A stretch of 64,000 nt of DNA from NCBI GenBank assembly GCA_003991915.1, contig RQTK01000507.1, positions 196,804-260,803 of the forward strand, written 5' to 3'. Position 1 is the stretch's first letter. Each line of letters opens with the position of its first letter. A program made the position numbers and the translations under genes. Shown here in pieces: positions 24,037 through 36,200 of the stretch. Origin of the DNA: Elysia chlorotica (lineage: Eukaryota; Mollusca; Gastropoda; Plakobranchidae). The notes under the pieces are model-generated. The model saw only the letters and a list, made by a program, of their open reading frames with translations. It was not told the DNA's origin and did not search any database.

Positions 24037-27000
24037 TTCAATTCTGTTAACATTCACTGGTAATTAAAATTATGATCGCTCCGATACGGCGTGAACCTAG
24101 TACAATGTGAATGGCTCACTGTCATCATAGTGAACGATCGAAGTTGTAAACTTAATCAAACGGAAAAGTGCAGCATGGTTGTGCTTAATTAATGAAGCTT
24201 CTTCCAGTGTCTCGTTAGACGATATTTTTGTGGGTGGAATGGGGATATTGCTTTGTTTTTTGTTTTACTTTTGAGGGGGTGGTTCTTATTCTTTTTTGTT
24301 TTGTTGTCGGTTTTGTTTTTGTTTTTGTTTTGGTTTTTTTGTGTTTGTTTTTTTTTGCTTTTTTGCAGTTTGTTTAGTTTGTTTTGGTTAGAAGCTGTTG
24401 CTGTTGTTGCTTATGTTTTTCTTGACTTAGCTTTTGTACATGTGAGACTCAATAGTCCGGTTTTAAAAGCGTTAAGCATATTTTTCCCGTTTGGAAGTTT
24501 TGGACAATTTGAACGAGTTCCCCGATTATAGTCAACAGTAAAAACTGACAACTGCCCCTCTCTACCCCCCCCCCCTTTCTTTTCCCTTGCAGGACGGTAA
24601 CGGAGTGACCCACACCAACAACACCGTTAAGTCGAGCATCAGCCTGGACTGGAAGGCGCCCAGCTCGGCCGTGGGGGGCATGCCCCCCCCCCCCGCCCCG
24701 CCCCCCCCCCCCCCCCCCCCCCCCTTCCCATTCCCTTGCAGGACGGTAACGGAGTGACCCACACCAACAACACCGTTAAGTCGAGCATCAGCCTGGACTG
24801 GAAGGCGCCCAGCTCGGCCGTGGGGGACATCGTCTTCCAGTGAGTAGAACAGCAGGCCTCGCGGTCTAGGCAGCTAACAGGCCTCGCGGTCTAGGCAGCT
24901 AACAGGTAAAGCGGTCTAGTTACCCTGTAGAACATAAGGGCCGCAGCAAATCCCTTCTTAAGTGCTGAAGATATACCAACTCATACATGCATCCTGGCCA
25001 TACACAGGCAATATGCGGAGATCCAATTTTCAGTGGTTAATCGTTTCTGAAGATAGACCGGCTGTCGTGCGACGGTTACCAGCTTCCGCGTCGCACGACG
25101 GTTTCTGTGTTTTGCTATGGGGAGGCAAAACTTGATCTGTGTTGGACGACCGCCATTGTTTTCCGGCTCTCGATTCAAAACTTTAAACACACTTTTCTCC
25201 AGAATGCCTTCATAAGTATAGATCCAAGTAGTATATTTAGTCTCAGATAGTAATAAAATAGGGTCACAATAAAAATGATATATGAAATCAGCGTAGTTTT
25301 TTAAATATTTGAAAAGTTAGCTAATCGCATAACCGCTGGGCACAATTTGACCTAGATAGCTGGCCAAGCCAGAATCTAGGCTCGCGTGTATGTGCGAAGA
25401 GCGATTCCCCGCTGACCGGTGACCTTTGATCCTGGCATCACATGCTTCGGCTGGCATCTGTGTTGCTTGGGCAAGATATACCAGGATCGACAACTTTGTC
25501 TTATGATACTGTCGACCCACGCTTGGTTTAGCTTGGTGTAGCCGTACACTTAACTGGCTGGAAGTAACAGATACACTGATAATAGCATAGTGAAGTGTTG
25601 GTGCTGCTGGTGGTGGTTGGTTAGTGGTTAAAGTCAGTTCTGTCTGAAGGTAATCGAGAATTATCTTAGATCAAGCGCCGTTCATAATTACAGGGAGGCA
25701 TCGATAAGTTTTGCTTTTGAATACATTGAATTATGTTCATTCTAGTTGTTGTTGCATCTGGATTCTATAAATGTAAAAAATTAGGGAGCGAAAGCGAGAG
25801 ACAGAGACAGAAAGCTAAGGGAAAAAAGGAGAAGAGATAAAAAGGCAGACTGGGCGACAATGAGAGATAAAGAGAGAGAGAGAGAGAGAGAGCAGCTAAC
25901 AGGCCTCGCGGTCTAGGCAGCTAACAGGCCGTGCGGTCTAGGCAGCTAACAGGCCTCGCGGTCTAGGCAGCTAACAGGGCGTGCGGTCTAGGCAGCTAAC
26001 AGGGCGTGCGGTCTAGGCAGCTAACAGGCCTCGCGGTCTAGGCAGTCTATTCGGAAAACGAGAAAGGCCATTTCATAACCGAGGCGCCAATTGGTGCAAC
26101 CAGCGAGCCATATGGTTCGAAGAGACTAGATGTACAGAGAATTATAAATCAGCAAAATTAATGATGCTTTGAAAAAAAAACTGCATTCATGATGAATGTA
26201 TATCATTGTTGTTGTTTTACCAAAATGTAAATGTATATGAGAAGAGTTTTGCAAAAAATGTAGAGTTTGTTGAATGTACAGTGAAAAGATTTTCAAACTG
26301 TGCCACTAAAAAAATAACTTGAAAACGGTTTCAAAACAGTGGAGTTAATTATATATGCTCTACTGTCATTAGGGAGGAAAACGGTGCAATATTTTGTAGA
26401 GTAGAGAAGAAAAAATTAAGTAAGTTCCAGGTTTTCATCCTCCGAAATTTACAAACGATAAAACTTAGGCAAGCATTCTGACTTTAACTTTGACTACCAA
26501 TAGCGTCGTTTAACTCTTTGCGTGTAATTTAATTTTTTTTTTTTATATTCTTTCTCCATTAATGATAAGATTGAACGAAGTAGTTCAATATATTCGGAAG
26601 TTCGGAAGTTCAGGCTTTTCAAGTTTTGAGTAAACAGATAGAAGTAAAGAAGTCAAGCTTAGGCTAATAAAACCGAGATTACCTGAGTACCCCCCCCCCC
26701 CCCTATTTCCGCAGCTTCACGACAGTGCGAGGCGGGGCGCCCAATGTCAAGGTGGACGCAGCCGATTATTTCATGGACCAGAAGTCCTCGCCATTGAAAG
26801 CTGCCTCTCCTGTGGAGGATGAAGTGCTCCGCTTTGAAGAGGTACAAAGTGATAGGCGAACATTATGCACGCCATCCGTGTCGTTTGGTATAATATAGAA
26901 AGAAAAAAGACCGTGAATTCGGCCTATATGCAGCAAGTACAGTGCACATTCAAGTTCTCGTGATTGTTAGAGGGAAAGAGAGCTTCTGCCTGAAATGCTT

Positions 27001-27412
27001 GATTTAAATTATCCAACAATTTATATTGTTTCACATATCTTATTTGTATTTTAATCTAGACTTGGCCAAAAAAATCTTTAATAATAGCACGGAAAATTGA
27101 TAATGGTAAAAATGTGCAGTTTTTCATGAACATATGGTCGTTATTTTTGTCACATTACTTTTAAGTACCGGTAGCAGCCGTTATCTTAAAAAAAAAGATA
27201 GAGAGCTAAATAATATCTAGTGCATTGTTACCACTGACTCTTCTGATGTCTATCCATTTTCCTCCCTTCAAACCATCATGTTCTTTCCCTTTCTCCCCGC
27301 ATCCCGCCAGGAGGCGAACGACCTCGATGTTGTTGTGGTGAGCAAAGAAGAAGGCGACGAAGAGATTGTCTTTTCTGTACCCACCAAAAACGACTTCCCG
27401 ACACGCCAGTAA
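21602..27412 (+). CDS. Secreted single-domain Reeler protein, paralogue 2
   Basis: Coding exons 21602-21824, 22885-23018, 24742-24839, 26715-26841 and 27311-27412 give 227 aa. All introns are GT-AG, with phases 1, 0, 2, 0. The signal peptide has the unusual repeat LASLASLASLAAA, with the mature end near YPNGAP. The Reeler domain follows: VGACTTLNPDSHGPSTAKG, PSPYTITFSSNTYQPGQ, KGFLIVGRKDGDQT, VTHTNNTVKSSISLDWKAP, VFHFTTVRGG. The tail is acidic (VVVVSKEEGDEEIVFSVP) and ends FPTRQ. It is the intact member of the pair. Related insect proteins are secreted and induced on immune challenge, so the same role is inferred here. ATG ATG starts the frame; either could be used. A second, damaged copy of exon 3 lies at 24593-24678. 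The acceptors of exons 3 and 4 have pure-C polypyrimidine runs. A poly(A) signal lies 45 nt after the stop. Confidence 0.9.
23259..23547. repeat. About 32-bp minisatellite
   Basis: About nine units of CAATAAAAAGCAATGTCTGA plus CAATTGCATAAA in intron 2 of Reeler gene 2. Units vary at one or two bases and by 1-nt indels. Open frames through it are artefacts. Confidence 0.92.
23987..24033. repeat. (GA)n microsatellite
   Basis: GA run in intron 2 of Reeler gene 2. Confidence 0.95.
24593..24678 (+). pseudogene. Damaged tandem copy of Reeler exon 3
   Basis: After a normal acceptor (TTTTCCCTTGCAG) the sequence matches exon 3 (24742-24839) from GACGGTAACGGAGTGACCC up to GCCGTGGGGG. It then breaks into GCATG and a poly-C run, losing the last codons and the donor. 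It could not splice into exon 4. It is either a local duplication of about 150 bp or an assembly artefact at the C-run. Confidence 0.85.
24681..24726. repeat. Poly-C tract between the two exon 3 copies
   Basis: About 45 bases of C with two G interruptions. Such homopolymers are prone to slippage and to sequencing or assembly error. Confidence 0.9.
24849..26046. repeat. 25-bp minisatellite in two blocks of one intron
   Basis: Units of GGCAGCTAACAGGCCTCGCG plus GTCTA. A short block (24849-24920, two to three units) starts about 10 bp after the exon 3 donor of Reeler gene 2. A longer block (25892-26046, about six units) follows a GA run 1 kb further on. Variants are CCTCGCG, CCGTGCG and GCGTGCG. 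Confidence 0.92.
25064..25099. repeat. Perfect 11-bp inverted repeat
   Basis: GTCGTGCGACG at 25064-25074 is the exact reverse complement of CGTCGCACGAC at 25089-25099, with a 14-nt loop. It is unusually CpG-rich for this intron. Function unknown. Confidence 0.7.
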
Positions 27413-27456
27413 AAGTCCTCGCTCCGAGGCCGGTGCATGATGTAATCGTAAACTGA

Positions 27457-27462
27457 AATAAA
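27457..27462 (+). terminator. Poly(A) signal of Reeler gene 2
   Basis: AATAAA in CTGAAATAAAGACG, 45 nt after the stop. Confidence 0.8.
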
Positions 27463-27759
27463 GACGCGCGCCTCGGATCCTGGACAGACCAGAATCGCTG
27501 GTTGACCTACTTGATGCATTGATGGGAAGTGTTTTCGAGAGGAGTACCAGTGTATTTTTTCACCCGCATTTAAATGACAATAATTTGATTGTGTTATTGG
27601 TTCTACTTCTAAAATGTATTTTTCATTTACCAATACATCTTTAATTAACACACAATTTTGTTTTCTTTTTCATGCATAGATATAAATAAGTATGGTTTAT
27701 CAATATTCATTTTAAACTATTGTTATGTATTGGTGAGAGCTTTACAGAGTCCATGAGGA

Positions 27760-27935
27760 GGTCGAACCAGCCCAAGTGGTAGAGCATATTGGGAGGTCCC
27801 CGGTTTTAAACCCACGATCGGTCAAAAATGTGTTTGTCCAATTTCGTCCCCTGTTGAAACAGCAGGTAAATTGTCAGGCATTAGTCTTGGGGCGCGTCCA
27901 CAATATAGTCGGACGTTAAGCAACCAACTGAACTC
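27760..27935 (+). mobile_element. SINE, third tRNA-like head on the common tail
   Basis: Head with A box AGCCCAAGTGGTAGAGC and B box CCGGTTTTAAACCC, then a TTTGTCCAATTTCGTCCCC segment. The end has the common tail (CTTGGGGCGCGTCCACAATA, GGACGTTAAGCAACCAACTG). It lies just downstream of Reeler gene 2. Confidence 0.75.
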
Positions 27936-28109
27936 AACAGATTCCATGAGCCAGTATAGGAACAAACAATAAAATTATGCCATGGAGCCTCTTGGCTTCA
28001 ACGAGCGCTCCAAAACAAACATGATCTAGAAGGGGAGATTTTCTCAGGAGACGGAGAAGAGGGCACATAGTCATGTAACGTCGCGGCCTCTGATTCTTCC
28101 ACTTAGAGC

Positions 28110-28200
28110 CCGGACGGGAGGAGCTCAGTCGGTTAATCATTGCAGTTGGCGCGCAGGAGTGCGAGGTTCGAACCTCTGCTCTGTTGCTGAAAGCGACGTG
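28110..28200 (+). mobile_element. tRNA-derived SINE head
   Basis: A box GGAGCTCAGTCGGTTAATC and B box CGAGGTTCGAACCTC, spaced as in a tRNA. There is no clear cloverleaf, and SINE-like sequence follows. Confidence 0.55.
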
Positions 28201-28231
28201 ACACACAGTAAGAAACGACCAGACCGTGCCT

Positions 28232-28371
28232 AAACCACAGTGACACACGGTTCAGCACTAAACCACAGTGACACACGGTTCAGCACTAAACCACAGTGAT
28301 ACACGGTTCAGCACTAAACCACAGTGACACACGGTTCAGCACTAAACCACAGTGACACACGGTTCAACATT
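28232..28371. repeat. 28-bp minisatellite, five units
   Basis: Units AAACCACAGTGACACACGGT plus TCAGCACT start at 28232, 28260, 28288, 28316 and 28344. Confidence 0.95.
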
Positions 28372-30420
28372 TGCAAAGGGCGATCCGAAAACCAATTTTC
28401 TATTGAATTGAAAATTTAGCCGGAAAATATTGACACTTTCAAAATGTCAATACTGCGGCAACTCACAAGAGTCATATACTAAGGAAAAATTTATAGAGAA
28501 AATAAATATAACGCAGCATTGTTCGCGTTCTCGGCATTCATTATAACTTTGTTCGAAATCACATTGGATCCCTTTGAACCACATTAAAAAAATCAAAAAC
28601 AAACAAAAGAAGGCAGTGAGACAAATCCAGTTAGATATTTTTAATTAAAGAAATGGTGAGCAGGATTTTTTTAAATGTTTAATTCAATCCTTTGATATCA
28701 TAAGTTGTCCAGGGTAGTCACATTATACTATAAAAATTAAATAATAAAAATCCTTCGCTTTTTTTTTCATTATAGCCTATGCCGACCAATATAATGATAT
28801 ACATGTATAGAATTTCCTTTTTGATAGCCAAGTGGTGAAATTACATCACATACAAAAAATACATGGCCAATTTTAAACAAAAAGGGCCCCTACATAATTA
28901 TTTTCAGCGCATTATTTGTTTTTTGAGGACCCCAGGGCAGAAACTCGACGTTCATATTCTGTAAATTAAAACGTGTACCAGAACGCAACACCTTCGGTAC
29001 TGGTAAGATAAAGCTTTGCTTCACGCTGCTAGATGTTGGATTCTCAACTTTAGAGATAAGTTTTAGTACAACGACACTTTGAATTACGTTTCATTCTCTC
29101 GAGTTGAATAGTTTCCCGTGGAATGATTAGAATGAAATGGTTTTCAAGGGGGGTTCAAATTTCATAATCTTTCAGAGCTGAACGAATTTTCTTTGAACAC
29201 CTCTGGTAACAAAATCTCTCACGTTAGATTAGTTTAATACAAACATATACATTTTAATTATACTTGTAAATATAATATGGCAGAATTTTGCCTAAACAGA
29301 AAATATAACTTGTTGTTTTACTTGTCTCAGTCCAGTTTGAATGAGAATTGTAATTTGTATGCTCTTATCCTGATCAAAACAAAGAAAAATGGTGCTGATG
29401 GTCAATTTATGCCATTTAGAATTCGCAAGCCGCTTTCCTTTCAATTGCAAATAATTCTATCCCACGATTTTGTTTAATGAAGTAACAGTACATTGTTTCA
29501 TACCATACCAACCAATCTTGCAACAAAACTATAGACCCGTAAACTGCTATGGCGGAGGCATGCTCAACTGGTGATTTTGACTCGCCACCGTTTAACAATT
29601 ACACGCTGAAGGCAAAAGAGTTTTCTGAATCTCCTTCTTGAAGAGTTTAAAATATTTTTGGCTGCGAACTCTTTCAGGCTACTTTTTCAAAATCTTAAAA
29701 ACAATTGCAGCGAGTTTCGATTTGATAGCTCAATATAAGTGGGAATTAATATTTCCATATCAGATTCTTTTCTCAGGGATACTGATTGAAATTAATTGTC
29801 ACTCAATTACTCTACGGAAATTATTGTCTTTCTCCTAGTGAAAAGTATGGAGATTTCCTCTTCATGATATTTGAGTAGATAAAGAAAGTTGAGAAGTTTT
29901 TCGCTGTACAGCATATATTGATCCACAAGTACATCAAGTTGATGGTTTAATATTTTAAAAAGCTGCTTTTATACGTTACATACAAAATATCAATACAATT
30001 TTTAAATTTTTGATCCATAATTTGATCTTAAATAAAATTATTTTCATACCCATACAATCTTCTAGCAAATATTCACTTAATTATAATGCTGACCCTTTTC
30101 TTATTTCAATCATACTTATCATGGTTGATTGTATAAACAAAATTTAAGATTTATATAGAAAAAAAAAAGAACAATTTTACCAATTCTACATTATTTCGAT
30201 ATTGGGTGAGATAAAAGGTTTTATTTAAATATTTTGTGATTTGTGTTTAACTAGCCAACCTGTGCTGAAACCAATCATATAAAACTTTTAAAAGCTGCTG
30301 TGGTTCCTTTTACTACAACTACCTCTGTATAACTGATGCTGCTACTGCTGCTGCTGCTAGTACTATTACCTATGTATTGTTAATACTACTCAAACGATCT
30401 TTTTGAGGCTACAACTAACT

Positions 30421-30640
30421 ATTGTTACAACTACCTCTACAGTGCTATTGTTACAACTACCTCTACAGTGCTATTGTTACAACTACTTCTACAGTGCTAT
30501 TGTTACAACTACTTCTACAGTGTTATTGTTACAACTACCTCTACAGTGTTATTGTTACAACTGCATCTACAGTGCTATTGTTACAACTACCTCTACAGTG
30601 CAATTATTACAACTACTTCTACAGTGCTACTGTTATTATT
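30421..30640. repeat. 26-bp minisatellite, about eight units
   Basis: Units ATTGTTACAACTACCTCTAC plus AGTGCT, starting at 30421, 30447, 30473 and so on, with CTTCTA and CATCTA variants. The Leu/Tyr/Cys-rich frames through it are artefacts. Confidence 0.93.
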
Positions 30641-32201
30641 ACTAACACAACAACTGTTATTGCTTTGCTCCATTTATTTGTTGTGTATCCTTACTGCTAA
30701 TTATAACACACAAGAGTCATCACATGGCAGCTAACTTCGAACTATTTATGTACAGAAAATATGAAAATGACTGCTCCTGTTTCTGTGCATTCCGAAATAA
30801 ACTTAAATTGCTAACGTGAAAAGTAAATTTATTTGTTACACTTTAGTCCAGAGAAAACAAAAAATAATACAGATTAGTTGTTGTTTTTTTTCTCTTGGAG
30901 TATAGAATGTAGTAAACCGTAGTAAACCGTCTACATTCCTCAAAAATCTTCTGTTTTAGATCCAAACCTAGTTTAACTACAAAACATCAAGTTTACATTG
31001 AATAAAAGAAAATAATCAAAGAGAAATACAGTTGTTACAATTGCAAATGATAAATCTAGATCACAATTTTTTTTTACAAATCCCAAAGGGACAAAATGCA
31101 ATAAGAGAGTTTCAATTTCTTGAGAGACTCCACAGTGACAGAGGTGTTCTTTGTATTGAGTAATCTATGAAGTTTTTTACAACTCTGCCCTCTGCTCTAT
31201 TCTATTCATGCAAATCATAATTATTATAGACCACCTCTGTTATGTAAAACGAAACCATAATTCACCTCCATGTCCTTAACTGACATAAAGATTAAAATAT
31301 CTATCACAATATAATGTAAATATGTACATGAATATATCGAAGTTAAAGAATTGCAAAAGGAAAAAGAAAGTGAAAACAAAAAAAAATACAACACAGGAAT
31401 TAAATGCATGTTGGAAGAAGAAAATAGAAGGGCAAAATGTCCTGTAATTGTCATCTGAGAGACAGATTCTCTCTTAATCATTACGGTACCACAGAAGATA
31501 AAAAAAGGTTGGTTTTTTGTACTCCACAGCTAATTCTATATTCTTTAGAGATAGAAGCATGCAACATAATACATTTACTCCTGTAAAACAAAATCAATCT
31601 GGCGAAAATCAATGCACACAAGTTTAACTTGACACAGTTAAAGATTAAATTGCCAAAATAATTTGTCACAGTTTGTAATTGTTTCTACAATCTGATTTGT
31701 TTACACACTGTACCGGACTGCCCCATTCATGAGCCGCAGAATGCAAGAGTCGAGAACAAGGGGCAGATCACTCACTGCAGTGAGAGTCACCAATTATCTT
31801 TCCTTAATGAAAGGTCTTTTGAATCTAGGGGAACCAATAGTTGAGGCACATGGGTCTTAACACAGAAATGTATCCAGTATAATTCCAGTCTGATTGAAAC
31901 GGAATGTTTGAACAGAAGAAAGATGGAAATAGAAAATCACATCACTGACAAGTAACTCAAAAATTAAAATAGAGATTCGATCACATAGGCCGTTTCAAAA
32001 ACTTCAATGTACTTTTTTTGGAGAGGGATATCACATATTTATTCAAAAATCAAACTTTTTTTTAGAGAGGGATATCATTATATTTATGTGAATATAATAA
32101 AACATTTTTATCTCCACTGTTTATTATGACTGCTTCAAAACATGGCAACAGGAAGGGCCCATATATTTGAGCCAAGTCTGCCAAGGCAGCAGCAAATTAC
32201 C

Positions 32202-32728
32202 AAATCCTATCTTACAGTCAGAGTAAAGTGGGCCACAATCTCATCTGGGATATCCAAATCCTATCTTACAGTCAGAGTAAAGTGGGCCACAATCTCATCT
32301 GGGATATCCAAATCCTATCTTACAGTCAGAGTAAAGTGGGCCACAATCTCATCTGGAATATCCAAATCCTATCTTACAGTCAGAGTAAAGTGGGCCACAA
32401 TCTCATCTGGAATATCCAAATCCTATCTTACAGTCAGAGTAAAGTGGGCCACAATCTCATCTGGGATATCCAAATCCTATCTTACAGTCAGAGTAAAGTG
32501 GGCCACAATCTCATCTGGGATATCCAAATCCTATCTTACAGTCAGAGTAAAGTGGGCCACAATCTCATCTGGGATATCCAAATCCTATCTTACAGTCAGA
32601 GTAAAGTGGGCCACAATCTCAAATCCTATCTTACAGTCAGAGTAAAGTGGGCCACAATCTCATCTGGGATATCTAAATCCTATCTTACAGTCAGAGTAAA
32701 GTGGGCCACAGTTTTATCTGGAATATCC
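32202..32728. repeat. 54-bp minisatellite, ten units
   Basis: Units start AAATCCTATCTTACAGTCAG, contain AGTAAAGTGGGCCACAATCT and end CATCTGGGATATCC. Starts are 32202, 32256, 32310, 32364, 32418, 32472, 32526, 32580 (a 41-bp short unit), 32621 and 32675. A period divisible by three keeps more than one frame open (167 and 174 codons), but nothing else suggests coding. Confidence 0.96.
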
Positions 32729-33152
32729 ATTATATACATATCATTTAACTGATCAACTCAAAGGCCAATGTCATGTGCCCTATACAGGATTTAGTGCTCA
32801 AGGCTCTTTCATTTTGAACGAGGTATACCATCTTTTACTTTTATCACAGTGAAATTTCAACATTTTATTGACAACATGATTTTGCTGAGTTTTCATTGTC
32901 AAAAAGTGCCATGTAGAGAAAATGGTCTCTAAAATCTTTGCAAGTTGCGTTATTTATAATTTAGTAATACATTTCTGCCTCCTTAATAAGAAGAATGGTC
33001 AGAATAAATGGAATCAAATTGAAATATGGGCAGTTATATCTTCATGAAATGCATATAATTCTAGGTAAATGAAAAATTGAGAGACACCAGATGTAAAAAC
33101 CAATACTTATACTTATAGTATGATATACTATAATTACAAAGATAATTCATGG

Positions 33153-33270
33153 TATCCCCGCCCTGTCTCGTATGTGGCAGCACATAAAATTGTCACACGC
33201 CCTGCTTGGGGTCCGTCCACAATATTGCCTATATAGTGCTGTTATTGGACGTTAAAACCAACTCAACTCA
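33153..33270 (+). mobile_element. SINE body and tail fragment
   Basis: GGTATCCCCGCCCTGTCTCG, then GGGGTCCGTCCACAATATTG and GACGTTAAAACCAACTC. 5'-truncated copy of the main SINE family. Confidence 0.8.
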
Positions 33271-36200
33271 ACGTGTGAGCAGGTACATGATTTCTCTTCA
33301 CTTTCAGTTGATATGTACCAAAAATCAATTTAAATATGTGTGAAATTTAACAGAAAAAAATATTAATAATTAAACTCCACTTTTCAAACGTGAATTGTAT
33401 AAATATGAATAACAGTAACCAATTTTTTTTTTAAACAGTAAGGTAGTCAAAAAAGGAAAGGTAACTTGCCAAAGGGATGGTGACACAATTTACATACCTC
33501 AGAAATTACAGTGGTTTTTTTTTCATAAAGAAAAAATAAAAAAATTAATATAAAGATTTCTAAAAATACAGTTGAAACGAATTGTTTGATACAGAAAAAG
33601 GCAAATCCAAGTAAAAGAGAATGCCCAAACTAAAAATCAGAGGAAGCACCACTTAAAATAAGAAAGAACAAAAAACAAAAAAAAACAGTCATGCTAACTG
33701 CACTTGACAATTGGGGAAAGAGTTTTGTAAAATTAATTTTAAAACATAACTTGCTAAAGTTTATTTTAGAATAAGGACATTTTTAAACAAGAGGAAATAC
33801 AAATGGAGCATGCAACTGAATTATCGGGAAAACTGAATAAATCAACATATTCCTAAGTTAATCTGCTTAGTTACATTTTTTACAAGAAAAAAGTCGCAAT
33901 TGTTGGTGTGCGTGTGTGTAGTAGATGGGATTTTTGTGTGTCTACCAATGAAATGAATCACCGATGTAAATGATGATCTTAAGTTATAAAATTAAGAAAT
34001 GGCATGAAACAACTAGCCTTCAAATCTCTACAAAACAATAGCTATAAAATTGTACCATTAGAGCAATAGTTTGACTGGCTGAGACATTAAACCTATGCAA
34101 TTTAGGTACACATGTAATCAGGAGATTTGCAAACTTCGAATGACAAGTAAGCTATATCCCAGTTACATATGTCTATCTCTTCCTCCTTATTTAAAAAAAA
34201 AATTTCCAATCTGAAAAAAAACATGCCTAATTTAATGTCTTGTAAAAAGATCTCAAATGTATTTATGCACTTGATTATCTCGCATTAAGCTTTTATCAAA
34301 ATCTAATTCATTAAAATAATTGTACAATACAGTAGGTGATAATGTCGAATTTTGTGGGGCCAAATAAAAATACAACCAGTTTGAAATCTATTAAATTCAT
34401 AACAGAATGTCCTGTGTAAAATAGAGAGAGCAAATCATGCAATATGTATGCAGCAAACAAACGTAAACCATTAAAAATATAAGGATGAAATTCTCAACGA
34501 ACCAGAGAGGGAAGAAACAATTGTAAAAAGAACTCAACATAGCTACAAAAACGTAATCTTGTGTGTAACAGCAAAATTTAAATAAGCTCTGGACAGAGCC
34601 TGGTGGAGAGTGTATGTAACAAAAATTAGCCATTTGAAGCGAATATTATAGCTCACTTGTGAAGATTAAAATAACTGATGTTACCCAGAATTAAAATCAA
34701 ATGAACACTTTGCCAAGCAACAAAAGCAAACAAAAAATTTTTTTTAATTAAAAATTCAACAATGTTCAAACCTTACAAGGGATCCTTGCAAATATAAATG
34801 TATTTTGAACAAAAGAGGAAAAAACCCATCTGTACGTTATTGACAGTTGACATAAGAGACACAGTTTCTCACTCATAGACAAGACACTTTTGATTTGTTT
34901 AACTTGTTGGTCAGAGGACAACATTTAGCCATATATACAATATGGATGTTATGTCAACTTTCAATTCCCTGCAGATGTTTTTTTTTTCTGTATAGTTGCT
35001 TTTCTTCCCCCCCAACAGGATGTTAAATGTTAGGGAAATCATTGAATATTATAATTTATTACTGAAGTACAGTGTAATTTTAACTTCATCATAAATAAAA
35101 CAAATTAAAGTTATTTAATTGATGAAATGGACAAAAAAAAACAACAACCAAAACACAAAAAGGAAATTGCTTTAAAATCTTTCTGAGAAAGAAAGTGATG
35201 TGAAATGAAACTGAAAACAAAATCATTGAAAGGAAACGTACTAGTGACTTTATAAAAGTACTACACTAGATCTAGTACCTCTATGACTTGCAAAAGAAGC
35301 TTTGTTGTTTTTTAAAGACTTTCTTTTCCTTTTTGTGCATTAGAAATGTTCAAAAGTGTTTTGATAAATCATAAATATAATAATGATATTCAAACACTTT
35401 CAATATCAAATTTTAAAAAAAAATAAAGAGAGCAAACCACAAGATAGATTTTTTGAATTTTTACTAGATTTTAAGGCCAAGAATTTTGGGTTTTTTTTCA
35501 AATTCATATATTTGTTAATGTGAATGAGTGAAGCAAAAAGTGGCACAAACTCTATTAATTTAACACACTAGAATCATCTGTATATTTCAGCACAGAGGAA
35601 ACCCTGCCTGCTCAAACAACAACAAAAACTCACTTTATTTACTTCAGCAAAGGTAGCATTGGTTATGCAATAGCATCCATTTAAGATTAGTTTCTATCAC
35701 AAATGTTCAGTTTTATCACAGACAAAAATGGTATGATGGTGATTGCATGCTTTTGTTGCACTTTGTATGGTATTAACATTTTTATAGCATTCTGTCATCT
35801 ACATTTGATGCATGGTGCTTTGTTTTTGTTTTTGGATGTATTCAACAAGTACCGATCGTCCATCTACAATGGATTGTTGTTTTGTTTCATGATGTTTTGT
35901 ACAAACTTTACATATAATATAAATATTTTTACAGGTTGCACTTGCATTTCAGATCAACAAATTGAAAATGTATGGTACAAAAAGAAAACTGCTTTTTCTT
36001 CCTTTAAAGGACATGGCAAGAATTAACTGTGGTAAAAACAGCAGCAGGCACATTTGATTTCTCATGTCAGAAGTTTTGTGCTCTTGGTTGAAAATTGTAG
36101 GTTTCTCATGAACCTGCATTATCTAAATATGCACCATTATAGTCATGATTGTTTTCATCGAATATTTCAGGAACAAAACAAACCAAAATTATAACAGTCT

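Noticed and set aside
30403..30734. Tyr/Leu/Cys repeat frames
   Set aside because: 26-bp minisatellite with no splice or domain support.
35703..36026. 107-codon plus-strand frame rich in Phe and Cys
   Set aside because: AT-rich DNA, no known domain, no splice context.
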